From Frankiales bacterium (GTDB taxonomy: Bacteria; Actinomycetota; Actinomycetes; Mycobacteriales; SCTD01), in the NCBI GenBank assembly GCA_025464795.1, contig JAODNB010000059.1, positions 1 to 15,728 on the forward strand: a stretch of DNA of 15,728 bases, written 5' to 3'. Below the pieces are notes generated by a model that was given only the letters and a program-made list of their open reading frames with translations, made no database searches and had not been told where the DNA came from. Within the stretch, counting starts at the first letter, position 1, and each line of letters begins with the position of its first letter. This document shows positions 1 to 8,048 of this stretch, piece after piece. The position numbers and the translations under genes were made by a program.

Positions 1-3000
1 GTGGAGTACGCGCACTTCGAGGAACGGATGCTTCAGGCGCTCGATGATCAGGAGACGTGGGCGCGTCTCACGGCGCTGGCAGCGCAGCTGCAGGTGGTGT
101 CGTCCGGGCTTGCGGCTGCCGACACGCTCGAGGAGATCGCCGAGATCGCCGTCGCTGAAGGGCGGGCAGCGCTCGGGGCCACCGGCGGAACCATGACTCG
201 GCCGCGTGGCGATCGAGCGGTTGCGGTCCTCACGCTCGGGTCCGACGTGGGGATGCAGGACACCTACGACCTCGAGCCCACGGGGCCGCACGGACCGTCC
301 ACCGACGCGATCCGCAGCGCAGCGCCGGTGTTCATCAGCGGGAAGGCCGACCGCGACGCCCTCTACCCGTACCTCGCACACGTGCAGCCCGAGGCGGTGG
401 CGATCGCCGCCGTGCCGCTCACCGTCGTCGGTGAGGCGGTGGGGGCCCTGCGCTTCACGTGGGCTCTCCCTCGGCTGTTCTCCGAGCTGGACCGCTTCTA
501 CCTCGCGGGACTGGCCGCCCAGACGGCGCAGGCGGTCGCGCGGTCCAACGCGCTGCACCAGCTCCAGGAGGCAGAGGCTCGGAGCCGGGTGCTCGCCCTG
601 CTGGGCGAGCGGCTCGCGGCCGACCGCAGCATCGCCAGCCTGGCCGAGGCGGTCCTCGATGCCGTCATCCCCCTGCTGGGCGACTGGGCCATGCTGCACC
701 TGGTCGACGCGACCGGGGGCATCTACCTGGCCTCGGGTCGGCACCGGGACCGAGAGACGGAGCCCGTCCTCAACGGGCTGTTCGGCCGGTTCCGGGTGAC
801 CCGCGACCAGCCGTACGGGGCGGGCAAGGTCATCGTGACCGGCACCACCCAGGAGCTTCCGGCCATCGACGAAGCGCTCCTGCAGGCGGTGGCTCCCGAC
901 GACGACGAGTTCGTCCAGAAGGTGCTTGCCAGCGGCGTCCGCACCGGCGTGATCGTGCCGCTCGTCGCACGCGGAGCGACCGTCGGCGCCCTGTCCCTGG
1001 GCCGTGGTGCGGCGCTGCCGGCCGCCGCCACCGTGGCCGTCCTCGAGGACATCGGCCGTCGGGCGGGCGTCGCCTTCGACAACGCGCGTGCGCTGAGCAC
1101 CTCTGTACGGCTCGACCTGGCGCTGTCCGCCGCCAACGTGGGGTCGTTCGAGATGCGCGTGCCCACCGGTGAGGTGGACTGGGACGAGCGGTTGTTCGCC
1201 ATGCTCGACATCGACCCGAACGAGTTCGACGGCACCCTCTCCTCGTTCTTCTCCCGCGTCCTGCCCGAGGACGCCGCCCGCACGCAAGCCGCGATCTCGA
1301 ACGCCGTGGAGACGGTCGGCGAGCTCGCCGTCGAGTACCGGGTCCTGCTCCACGACGGGTCAGTCCGCTGGCTGGAGGGCCGAGGGCAGGCCCTGCCCGG
1401 TGCGGACGGCACCGCCGAGCGCTTGGTGGGCGTCGTGGTCGACGTGACCGACAAGCGGGACCAGAGCACCTTGGCCCGGCGAAGCCTCGAGCTGATGGCG
1501 GACGCCTTCATGCAGCTCGACCGCGACTGGACCATGGTCTACGTGAACAACCAGGCCGAGGAGCTCATCCGTCGCACGCGCAGGGAGGTCCTGGGCACGA
1601 GCTTCTGGGACGTGTTCCCCGAGGCCGTCGGAACCGTGTTCGAGGAGCGCTACCGGCACGCGGCCCGCTCGGGTGAGCCCGTGCGCTTCGAGGCCCTGTT
1701 CGGTCCCCTCGAGACCTACTTCGAGGTGCGGGCGTTCCCGGGGTCAGAGGGGCTCGCGGTCTACTTCACGGACATCGGCGAGCGCCGGAAGACCGAGCAG
1801 CAGCGGGACAGGGCGCTTGAGCGCTTGCAGCTCCTCAACGACGTCGGTGCCGATCTCACCGCGACGCTCGACGTGGAGGAGGCGCTGACCCGCCTGGCGC
1901 TCCGGATGGTCCCCGTGCTCGGTGACCTGGTGTCGGTCGACCTCAGCGACAGCGACGACGTCCACCGGGCTCGGAGTGTCGTCGTCACCGCGGCTGACCC
2001 GGCTCGCGCGGACGCGATGCGAGAGGCAGAGGCACGCGCACCCCGACGCCACAACCCCGAGTCTGCGGTGCACAAGGTGCTGCACGGCGAACCGATCCTG
2101 CGCGTGGCCGTCGAGCCGGGCTACCTCCAGAGCGTCGCGGTCGACGAGGAGCAGCTGGCGACCTACCTCGCCATCGACATGCGGTACGCGACCGTCGTGC
2201 CGCTGATCGCCCGCGGCCGCGTCTTCGGGGTCCTCAGCCTCATCCGCACGGGCCCCGAGGCTCTCCCCTACACGCCGGAGGAGGAGCAGCTGGCGCTCGA
2301 GCTGGGCCGCCGGGCCGGCCTCATCGTCGACCACGCCGCGCAGAACAACGCCCAGCGCCGGGTCGCCGAGGGGCTGCAGCGCTCCCTGCTCCCGGACCTG
2401 CCTGCGGTGAAGGGGCTGCGACTCGGCGCCTGCTACGAGCCGTCGAGCAGCGCCGCCAAGGTGGGCGGGGACTGGTACGACGCCTTCGTGCTGCCCGACG
2501 GCAGCCTCGGGCTCGTCATCGGAGACGTCATGGGCCATGACATCGCCGCTGCCGCAGCCATGGGCCAGCTGCGGTCGGTGCTGCGCACCTGTGCCGTCGA
2601 CGGAGACGAGCCGGGGCAGGTGGTGGATCGGCTGGACCGGCTCGTGACGACCTTCGCGATGGCCGATCTCGCCACGGTGATCTACGCGCGCATCCGGCTC
2701 CGACCGGACGGGAGCGCGGAGCTGTCCTGGTCGAACGCCGGACACCCTCCCCCGCTGCTGCTCGCACCGGGACATCCGGCGCGGTTCCTGGAAGGGGGAG
2801 CGTCCACGATGATCGGCGTCGAGGTCGGGCTTCCTCGAGAGCCAGCGGTCGAGGTCCTGCCGCCCGGGTCGACCCTGCTCATGTACACCGACGGCCTGGT
2901 CGAGCGCCGCGGTGCTGGCCTCGACCAGGGCCTGGACCGGGTGCGACGCACCGCCGACGCCCTCCAGGTCGCCTCTCCTGGCGAGCTCTGCGACCAGCTG

Positions 3001-3066
3001 ATCGCGGCCGTGCGCACCGACGGGTCGTCCGATGACGTCGCCCTCGTCGCCTTGACCCTGGGCTGA
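1..3066 (+). CDS. GAF/PAS sensor with C-terminal SpoIIE-type PP2C phosphatase
   Basis: Cytoplasmic signalling protein of at least 1021 aa; no membrane segment or signal peptide is seen. Domains in order: GAF about 25-182, GAF about 195-365, PAS about 370-487 (ending in the typical DVTDKR), PAS about 492-597, a short coiled linker, GAF about 605-782, then a SpoIIE/RsbU phosphatase domain about 785-1021. Phosphatase metal motifs are intact: VGGDWYD (821-827), GDVMGHD (841-847), NAGHPPP (912-918), YTDGLVE (962-968) and SDDVAL (1010-1015). Family members dephosphorylate anti-sigma-factor antagonists (STAS proteins), so the inferred role is feeding a light, redox or small-molecule signal into sigma-factor partner switching. 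No HATPase kinase domain is fused to it, and no STAS or RsbW-like gene lies nearby. The frame is open to base 1, so GTG at 1 may be the start or the gene may be cut; ATG at 28, preceded by GAGGAA, is a good alternative start. Confidence 0.9.
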   Translation: MEYAHFEERMLQALDDQETWARLTALAAQLQVVSSGLAAADTLEEIAEIAVAEGRAALGATGGTMTRPRGDRAVAVLTLGSDVGMQDTYDLEPTGPHGPSTDAIRSAAPVFISGKADRDALYPYLAHVQPEAVAIAAVPLTVVGEAVGALRFTWALPRLFSELDRFYLAGLAAQTAQAVARSNALHQLQEAEARSRVLALLGERLAADRSIASLAEAVLDAVIPLLGDWAMLHLVDATGGIYLASGRHRDRETEPVLNGLFGRFRVTRDQPYGAGKVIVTGTTQELPAIDEALLQAVAPDDDEFVQKVLASGVRTGVIVPLVARGATVGALSLGRGAALPAAATVAVLEDIGRRAGVAFDNARALSTSVRLDLALSAANVGSFEMRVPTGEVDWDERLFAMLDIDPNEFDGTLSSFFSRVLPEDAARTQAAISNAVETVGELAVEYRVLLHDGSVRWLEGRGQALPGADGTAERLVGVVVDVTDKRDQSTLARRSLELMADAFMQLDRDWTMVYVNNQAEELIRRTRREVLGTSFWDVFPEAVGTVFEERYRHAARSGEPVRFEALFGPLETYFEVRAFPGSEGLAVYFTDIGERRKTEQQRDRALERLQLLNDVGADLTATLDVEEALTRLALRMVPVLGDLVSVDLSDSDDVHRARSVVVTAADPARADAMREAEARAPRRHNPESAVHKVLHGEPILRVAVEPGYLQSVAVDEEQLATYLAIDMRYATVVPLIARGRVFGVLSLIRTGPEALPYTPEEEQLALELGRRAGLIVDHAAQNNAQRRVAEGLQRSLLPDLPAVKGLRLGACYEPSSSAAKVGGDWYDAFVLPDGSLGLVIGDVMGHDIAAAAAMGQLRSVLRTCAVDGDEPGQVVDRLDRLVTTFAMADLATVIYARIRLRPDGSAELSWSNAGHPPPLLLAPGHPARFLEGGASTMIGVEVGLPREPAVEVLPPGSTLLMYTDGLVERRGAGLDQGLDRVRRTADALQVASPGELCDQLIAAVRTDGSSDDVALVALTLG

Positions 3067-3069
3067 GGA

Positions 3070-6000
3070 TCAGGCCTCCACGTCGAGCTGGGGGTAGGCG
3101 ACCGACGAGACGGTGCGAGCGACGCCCGCGCGGTTCCACCTGGCCCCATGGGGACTGGCGAACCCCTCCCTGTTCAGCACGGCTGCGATGGTCGCCAGCG
3201 ACGCACCGGCCCGGTGCAGCTCGAGCATCCGGTCAAGGCCGTGCTCCGAGCTCACCTCGTGACCGCTCCACAGACCCCTGCGACGGGAGACCGTCGTGCC
3301 CTGAGGCTTGCGCGCACCCGGGAACGGGCCGAGCAGTCCACCCCCGGCGATGGCCTGCTCCGGAGAGATCGCGGCGCTCCACAACCAGCCTTGAGCGGAC
3401 GCACAACCCAGGCGCAGCAGCAGGTCGGCCTGCTCCTGGGTCTCGACGCCCTCAGCGACGACACCGAGGCCGATCGCCTTCGCCAGGTCGACGACACTCG
3501 CGACGATGGCGAGCGCGTCGGAGTCCTCGACGATGCCGTTCACGAAGCTGCGATCGATCTTCAGAGTGGTGATGGGAAGGTCCCGCAGGTATCCGAGGGA
3601 GCTGTAACCGGTGCCGAAGTCGTCCACGGCGACCTGGAAGCCGAGCGCCCTCAGCTGCTTCAGGACCGGGATGGTGACGTCGAGGTCATCGACCAGTGAG
3701 GTCTCGGTGATCTCCAGCACGACCTGCTCCGGCGGGAGGTCGGCGTCGGCCGCAGCAGTGGAGATCAGGTTCACCAGCCCGATCTCGGCCAGGTGGCCGG
3801 CGGACAGGTTCACCGCGACGTGCGCGTCGAGCGGGAAGGCGCCCACGTCGCGCAGGTGCGCTACCTCCCTCAGCGCTCTCCGCACTGCCCATCGGTCCAG
3901 GTCGGCGGCCAGGCCGGTCTCCTCGGCGATCGGCACGAACCGGGTAGGGGGGACCTCACCATGAGTGGGGTGAGTCCAGCGGGCGAGCGCCTCGAGCCCC
4001 ACGACCCTGCCCGAGGCGAGGTCGACGACAGGCTGGTAGTGCAGCGCCAGGGTGTCCTGGGACAGCGCGTCGTGCAGATCGGCTTGCAGGAGGTAGCGCT
4101 GCTCGACGTCCTCGGCCAGCGCGGGGTCGAACACCCGGACCCGACGGCGACCCGCCGACTTGGCGGAGTACATCGCGGCGTCAGCGAAGCGCAGCAGGTC
4201 TCCTGCTGAGGGAGCCGGTGACAGGGCGAGCCCGAGAGAGGCACTGACGTGGACCGCCGCGTCGAACAGGTCGAACGGCACCTCCAGCGCGGCGAGCACC
4301 TCCTCCGCCAGCTCACGTGCGGCGTCCTCGTCGACCTCCTCGCACACGACGACGAACTCGTCGCCGCCGAAGCGGGCCACGGTGTCCTCCGGACGCAGGG
4401 CCTTCACCAGCCGGGCGGAGACGGCGACGAGCAGCTCGTCGCCCGCGGCGTGGCCTCGGCTGTCGTTGACCACCTTGAAGTGGTCGAGGTCGATGAACAG
4501 CACCGCAGTCCTGCCGGCGCTCCGTGCCAGGGCGTGCTCCAGCCGGTCCACCAGGAGCGCCCGGTTGGGCAGCCCGGTCAAGCTGTCGTGCATGGCTGCG
4601 TGCCGAAGCTCGCTCTCCAGTCGGCGAGCGTCCGTCACGTCGCTGACCATGGCGAGAGAGCCCTCGGCCTCGCCGTGCTCGTCGTGCAGGGGTGAGGTGG
4701 CGATGGACAGGATGCGGTTGCGTCCGTCGGGGTGCGCGAAGTCGACCTCGAACCGCTCGGGCCTTGCAGCAAGGGCGATCCGCTTGCGGAGTCCCTCGAC
4801 CGAGAACCGGGACCAGATCTCGGCCGAGCGCTCGTGCATCTGCTCGCGGTCGATACCGAGGATGACCGCCATGCGAAGGTTCATGTACAGCGTCGAGCCG
4901 TCGAACCTGGCGGCCCAGATGCCCTCCTCCGCCGTGTCGACGATGGTGCGCAGACGTGAGTCCGAAGCGCGCATCGCGGCCTCGGCATGGCGCTTCTCCG
5001 TGATGTCCCGCAGGTTGGCGACGATGCCGCCGACCGGGGTGTCGAGGAGGTTGCTCATCGTCTCCTCCATGACCCGCCACTCCCCTGACGAGGCTCGCAC
5101 ACGGATGTCGACCGTCTCGGTGCTGCCTGTGGCCAGCACCCGCTCGAAGACCTCGCGCGCCGCGGGCTCGTCATCGGGGTGCACGAAGCTCCAACCGCTC
5201 GAGCCCAGGACGTCCTCGATGCCGTATCCCAGCATGATCGTCACGGACGGCGACACGTACAGCAGGTCGCCTTCAGCGCTCGTCACGATCGCCAGGTCAC
5301 TGGCCCGGGCTGACAGGGCGAGGAAGAAGTCCTCTTGCTGCTGGCGCTTGCTCTCCACGCTGCGCAGCAGGGAGATGTCCTGGAAGTACGCCGCCGCGCT
5401 CTCCGGCGCCCCTGCCTCGTCCCGGATGAGCGTCGCCGTGACGAGCACCGACACCGGGCGGCCACCCACCCCCCGAAGCACCCGCTCCTTCTGGTAGGAG
5501 GGCAGGTCGCCGGAGATCAGGCGCTTGAGCGCCTCGTCGGCCTCCCCGAGGTCGGTGTGGTGGTTCAAGGCCCCGATCGGCTGGCCACGCACCGCTGCTC
5601 GCGCTCGCCCGACCAGGGCGCAGAAGGCCTCGTTCGCATCGGCGAACCGGCCCTCGAGGTCGCAGAGCGCCTGCGGGACCGAGGACTGCTCGAAGCGGGC
5701 GCGGAAGCGCGCTGATTCGCGGGCGCGCTGCCGCTCGGCCTCGACGCGCTGGGACTCGTCGACGCAGATGACGCTGATGTACCACGGCGCGCCTTCCGGG
5801 GTGCGCATGAGCGACCAGGCCAGTCGGACGTGGATGTCCTTGCCGTCAGGGTCCTCAGCGTTGCGCCAGGTCTGGACGAAGTCGCCGCCCCGCCCGCTGG
5901 CCCGGGCCTCGACCAGGGCATCCTCGGCCGCTGTCCTGTCGGCCGCGCTCGTGCCGAGGTCGCGGGCGCGCACCCCGACGAGACCCTCGGCCGACAGGCC

Positions 6001-6117
6001 CACCAAGCGGAGCAGCGCCCGGTTGACCTGCAGGATCTCGCCGTCGAGAGCGAGCAGCGCCATGGGAAGGGTGGAGTGCTCGAAGCGCTCAGTTGTGCGG
6101 ATCTCGCTGTGGCTCAT
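3070..6117 (-). CDS. Four-PAS GGDEF-EAL cyclic-di-GMP synthase/phosphodiesterase with recombinase-like tail
   Basis: 1015-aa protein, probably soluble. Domains: PAS about 8-125, 135-252, 262-378 and 384-503; GGDEF about 504-663; EAL about 673-925; tail 940-1015. The cyclase signature is complete (DSLTGLPNR 511-519, FGGDEF 583-588) and has an inhibitory I-site RxxD (R575-D578) five residues before GG. The EAL domain keeps E709-A-L, N770, E802, DDFGTGYSS (832-840), K853 and E889. Both activities are therefore plausible: making and degrading cyclic-di-GMP under PAS control. The tail reads like the helical Recombinase domain of large serine recombinases (IAAVLNREGFASPHG at 977-991, then W994), but no resolvase catalytic domain is present. 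ATG at 6117 is chosen because the first PAS begins at once and GAGAG lies upstream; the open frame further upstream (to 6447) overlaps the DinB gene and reads as low-complexity R/G/P-rich sequence. It converges with the phosphatase gene, leaving 3 nt between stops. Confidence 0.92.
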   Translation of the reverse strand: MSHSEIRTTERFEHSTLPMALLALDGEILQVNRALLRLVGLSAEGLVGVRARDLGTSAADRTAAEDALVEARASGRGGDFVQTWRNAEDPDGKDIHVRLAWSLMRTPEGAPWYISVICVDESQRVEAERQRARESARFRARFEQSSVPQALCDLEGRFADANEAFCALVGRARAAVRGQPIGALNHHTDLGEADEALKRLISGDLPSYQKERVLRGVGGRPVSVLVTATLIRDEAGAPESAAAYFQDISLLRSVESKRQQQEDFFLALSARASDLAIVTSAEGDLLYVSPSVTIMLGYGIEDVLGSSGWSFVHPDDEPAAREVFERVLATGSTETVDIRVRASSGEWRVMEETMSNLLDTPVGGIVANLRDITEKRHAEAAMRASDSRLRTIVDTAEEGIWAARFDGSTLYMNLRMAVILGIDREQMHERSAEIWSRFSVEGLRKRIALAARPERFEVDFAHPDGRNRILSIATSPLHDEHGEAEGSLAMVSDVTDARRLESELRHAAMHDSLTGLPNRALLVDRLEHALARSAGRTAVLFIDLDHFKVVNDSRGHAAGDELLVAVSARLVKALRPEDTVARFGGDEFVVVCEEVDEDAARELAEEVLAALEVPFDLFDAAVHVSASLGLALSPAPSAGDLLRFADAAMYSAKSAGRRRVRVFDPALAEDVEQRYLLQADLHDALSQDTLALHYQPVVDLASGRVVGLEALARWTHPTHGEVPPTRFVPIAEETGLAADLDRWAVRRALREVAHLRDVGAFPLDAHVAVNLSAGHLAEIGLVNLISTAAADADLPPEQVVLEITETSLVDDLDVTIPVLKQLRALGFQVAVDDFGTGYSSLGYLRDLPITTLKIDRSFVNGIVEDSDALAIVASVVDLAKAIGLGVVAEGVETQEQADLLLRLGCASAQGWLWSAAISPEQAIAGGGLLGPFPGARKPQGTTVSRRRGLWSGHEVSSEHGLDRMLELHRAGASLATIAAVLNREGFASPHGARWNRAGVARTVSSVAYPQLDVEA

Positions 6118-6152
6118 GGGAGCTCTCACACGATGGGGGGACGTGGGATCGC

Positions 6153-6158
6153 ACCGTA
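6153..6158 (-). promoter_or_regulatory. Candidate -10 box of the GGDEF-EAL gene
   Basis: TACGGT (TANNNT type) on the minus strand, 35 nt upstream of the ATG at 6117. It would give a leader of roughly 28-30 nt that includes the weak GAGAG ribosome binding site. A possible -35, TTGTCC (6179-6184), is 20 nt away, longer than ideal. Sequence inference only. Confidence 0.3.
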
Positions 6159-6194
6159 CCCGCTCGCCGACGGAAGCTGGACAATCCCGGCGAG

Positions 6195-6734
6195 CTACTC
6201 CCCCGTGACGCCGTCGACCGCCTCGCGGAGCAGGTCCGCGTGCCCGTTGTGGCGGGCGTACTCCTCCAGCATGTGGAGCAGGATCCAGCGCAGGCTCACG
6301 GCAGTGCCGTCCGTCCAGATCCGCGTCGCCGGTTGGTCGAGCCCGCCCCGTTCGAGGGCGAGCGCCACATCGGCCCGTGACCGCTCGACGGCCGCGTGCC
6401 ACAGCGCGAAGAGCCCCGCGGGACTGTCCTCTGCAGCTGAGTGCCACTCCCAGTCACGGTCAGCGTCCCAGTCGACCCCTGCCCACGGCTGCGACCACTC
6501 GCGCTCGTGCAGGGTGTAGGAGAACCAGTTCTCCTCGACCAGAGCCATGTGCTTGAGGATCCCGCCGAGCGTCATGGTCGAGGCAGCGGTCGTGGCCCGC
6601 AGGCCGTCGGGGTCGAGTCCCTCGCAACGCCATCGCAGGGTGGCGCGCTGGAAGTCCAGGAACCCCAGGGCGGTCGCGAGCTCGTCGCCGGCAGGGGGCG
6701 GGGTCGGTCGACCGTGCTCGTCGAGCTGCGTCAT
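6195..6734 (-). CDS. DinB/DUF664 family protein (putative metal-dependent thiol S-transferase fold)
   Basis: 179-aa cytoplasmic protein of the DinB-like four-helix-bundle superfamily, DUF664 subgroup. Visible family marks are TLGGILKHMALVEENWF (about 55-71), with metal-ligand candidate H62, and the C-terminal LLHMLEEYARHNGHADLLRE (152-171), where H162 and H165 (possibly H154) complete the metal site. The length is normal for the family. Some actinobacterial relatives use mycothiol as co-substrate, but nothing here fixes the substrate. The ATG at 6734 has no Shine-Dalgarno sequence but has TACGGT six bases upstream, suggesting a leaderless transcript separate from the terC operon. The stop is TAG. 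The gene lies 77 nt upstream of the GGDEF-EAL start on the same strand, with no clear functional link. Confidence 0.88.
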   Translation of the reverse strand: MTQLDEHGRPTPPPAGDELATALGFLDFQRATLRWRCEGLDPDGLRATTAASTMTLGGILKHMALVEENWFSYTLHEREWSQPWAGVDWDADRDWEWHSAAEDSPAGLFALWHAAVERSRADVALALERGGLDQPATRIWTDGTAVSLRWILLHMLEEYARHNGHADLLREAVDGVTGE

Positions 6735-6740
6735 GCCCGG

Positions 6741-6746
6741 ACCGTA
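6741..6746 (-). promoter_or_regulatory. Candidate -10 box for leaderless DinB-family gene
   Basis: TACGGT on the minus strand, followed by six bases (CCGGGC) and then the ATG at 6734. This spacing would put the transcription start on or next to the start codon, and no ribosome binding site is visible. No convincing -35 is seen. Confidence 0.4.
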
Positions 6747-6753
6747 CCGTTCG

Positions 6754-7053
6754 TCACGGACGGATCTCGGCGCCCGTCAGCCGGACCTTGCCGTTGCTGA
6801 CGGTCGCGTCGCACGACCACTGCGCCCCGGCCCCGGCCGTGCCGATGAGCCCCGTCACGACGTACGAGCCCTGCGCAGGGATCGCCACCTGCTCGTCGAA
6901 GAACCTGCCCTTGGCCGCGGGCTGCTTCTGGATGGCGGCGTGGCAGGCGTCCAGCACTCGCTGCTTGTCGGACCGGTGAGCGACGACTGCCGCCAGCGCC
7001 CCTGCCACTGCGCCGATCACGACGATCACCAGCAGGACGCCCAACCGCTTCAC
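6754..7053 (-). CDS. Small membrane-anchored or secreted protein coupled to terC
   Basis: 99-aa protein that I do not recognise as a named family. Residues 4-24 form a hydrophobic helix after a short basic start (MKRLG), so it is probably an N-terminal anchor or an uncleaved signal with the remainder outside the membrane. The outer part has two cysteines, C37 and C81, that could form a disulfide, and a predicted beta-rich C-terminal half with VKLTG-like strands (VRLTGAEI). It resembles the DUF4333/Cys-pair small exported proteins of actinomycetes, a weak resemblance by eye. The GTG start at 7053 lies 4 nt past the terC stop, with GAGTGACAGG upstream, so translation is probably coupled to terC. 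That context suggests an accessory to the TerC transporter or simply shared expression; which one is unknown. Confidence 0.75.
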   Translation of the reverse strand: MKRLGVLLVIVVIGAVAGALAAVVAHRSDKQRVLDACHAAIQKQPAAKGRFFDEQVAIPAQGSYVVTGLIGTAGAGAQWSCDATVSNGKVRLTGAEIRP

Positions 7054-7057
7054 CCTG

Positions 7058-8008
7058 TCACTCTACGGAGCGGGTGGCCCGCAGCGACAAGACCGTCGTG
7101 ACGAGCAGAGCCACGACGATGACCCCGAGGCTGACGGCGATGCCGAAGTCCGGTGCCCAATCCGCGCCGTACTCGTGGAGCGCGTGGAAGACCAGCTTGA
7201 CGCCGATGAAGCCGAGGATGACTGCGAGCCCCTTGGACAGGTAGACGAGCCGGTCGAGCAGCCCGTCGAGCAGGAAGTACAGCTGGCGCAGGCCCATCAG
7301 CGCGAAGGCGTTCGCCGTGAACACGATGTACGGCTCCTTGGTGAGGCCGAAGATCGCGGGGATCGAGTCGAGCGCGAACAGCAGGTCCGTCGACCCGATC
7401 GCGATCATCACCAGCAGCATCGGCGTGAAGAAGCGCTTGCCGTCGATCTTCGTCATCACCCTGTCGCCGTCGTAGTCGTCGACCGTGGGCAGCACGCGGC
7501 CGAGCAGGCCCGCAAGCTTGCTGTCGCGCTCCCCGGGCTCGTCGTGGTCGGCGGCGGTGGCGAGCTTCAGCGCCGTGTAAAGCAGGAAGCCGCCGAACAG
7601 GAAGAACACCCAGACGAACTGGTTGATGGCGGCCGCACCGACCGCGATGAAGATGCCGCGCAGCACCAGGGCGATGGCGATGCCGACGAGCAGCACCTTG
7701 TGCTGGTAGGCCCTCGGCACGGCGAAGCTGCTCATGATGATGACGAAGACGAACAGGTTGTCGACCGACAACGAGTACTCCGTCAGGTATCCCGCGAAGA
7801 ACTCCGCGCCGGCGTTGTGCCCCGCGACCAGCCACAGAGCCGCCCCGAAGCCGACCGCCAGCGCGACGTAGAACGCCACCCATCGGGTGGCCTCTGCGAC
7901 GGTGAACTCGTGCTCGCCCTTGCGGTGCACGATCCACTGGTCCAGCGCCAGCAGCAGGACGAGTCCGCCGATCGTGGCGATCCAGGTGTACGGGCTGACG
8001 TCGAGCAC
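7058..8008 (-). CDS. TerC/Alx-family integral membrane protein (probable Mn2+ exporter)
   Basis: 316-aa polytopic protein with about eight or nine hydrophobic helices. TerC-family signatures are present: an acidic motif EYSLSVDNLFVF near 77-88 and STDLLFALDSIPAIF near 206-220, whose Asp/Asn residues are the likely metal-binding positions, plus FTANAFALMGLRQLYF near 230-245. E. coli Alx and other TerC proteins take part in manganese efflux and in metalating exported proteins; older names refer to tellurite resistance. The leader carries a putative Mn2+ riboswitch, which supports a manganese role here. Two in-frame GTG codons are possible. GTG at 8014 abuts GGAGGA with no spacer, whereas GTG at 8008 sits 6 nt after it, so I choose 8008; the longer form would end at 8014 (318 aa). 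The downstream small gene begins 4 nt after the stop. Confidence 0.92.
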   Translation of the reverse strand: MLDVSPYTWIATIGGLVLLLALDQWIVHRKGEHEFTVAEATRWVAFYVALAVGFGAALWLVAGHNAGAEFFAGYLTEYSLSVDNLFVFVIIMSSFAVPRAYQHKVLLVGIAIALVLRGIFIAVGAAAINQFVWVFFLFGGFLLYTALKLATAADHDEPGERDSKLAGLLGRVLPTVDDYDGDRVMTKIDGKRFFTPMLLVMIAIGSTDLLFALDSIPAIFGLTKEPYIVFTANAFALMGLRQLYFLLDGLLDRLVYLSKGLAVILGFIGVKLVFHALHEYGADWAPDFGIAVSLGVIVVALLVTTVLSLRATRSVE

Positions 8009-8015
8009 GATCACT

Positions 8016-8048
8016 CCTCCGGTCTGGGCATCGCTGCCCGACCGAAGG
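8016..8048 (-). promoter_or_regulatory. Expression-platform hairpin sequestering the terC ribosome binding site
   Basis: In the minus-strand RNA, CCTTCGGTC (8048-8040) pairs with GACCGGAGG (8024-8016), with a single T-G wobble. Inside it GGGC pairs with GCCC around a six-base loop, leaving one bulged A (8025). The 3' arm contains the Shine-Dalgarno GGAGG of terC, and the 5' arm contains the 3' strand of the riboswitch P1 helix. The two structures are mutually exclusive, which predicts a translational ON switch when ligand stabilises P1. Pairing was worked out by hand. Confidence 0.7.

Noticed and set aside
1744..2775. Minus-strand open frame (343 codons) opposite the phosphatase gene
   Set aside because: It is antisense to conserved GAF and PP2C motifs and shows no recognisable domain; GC-rich third positions keep it open by chance.
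3070..3300. Remnant of an integrated mobile element suggested by the recombinase-like tail
   Set aside because: The tail is in frame with the EAL domain, there is no resolvase catalytic domain, no attachment repeats and no phage or transposon genes nearby.
4160..5497. Plus-strand open frame (445 codons) opposite the GGDEF-EAL gene
   Set aside because: Its translation is low-complexity S/R/T-rich and lies entirely opposite strongly conserved PAS, GGDEF and EAL coding sequence.
6118..6447. Upstream extension of the GGDEF-EAL gene to 6447
   Set aside because: The added 110 residues are R/G/P-rich and lie inside the DinB-family gene on the same strand in another frame; the PAS domain starts right after the ATG at 6117.
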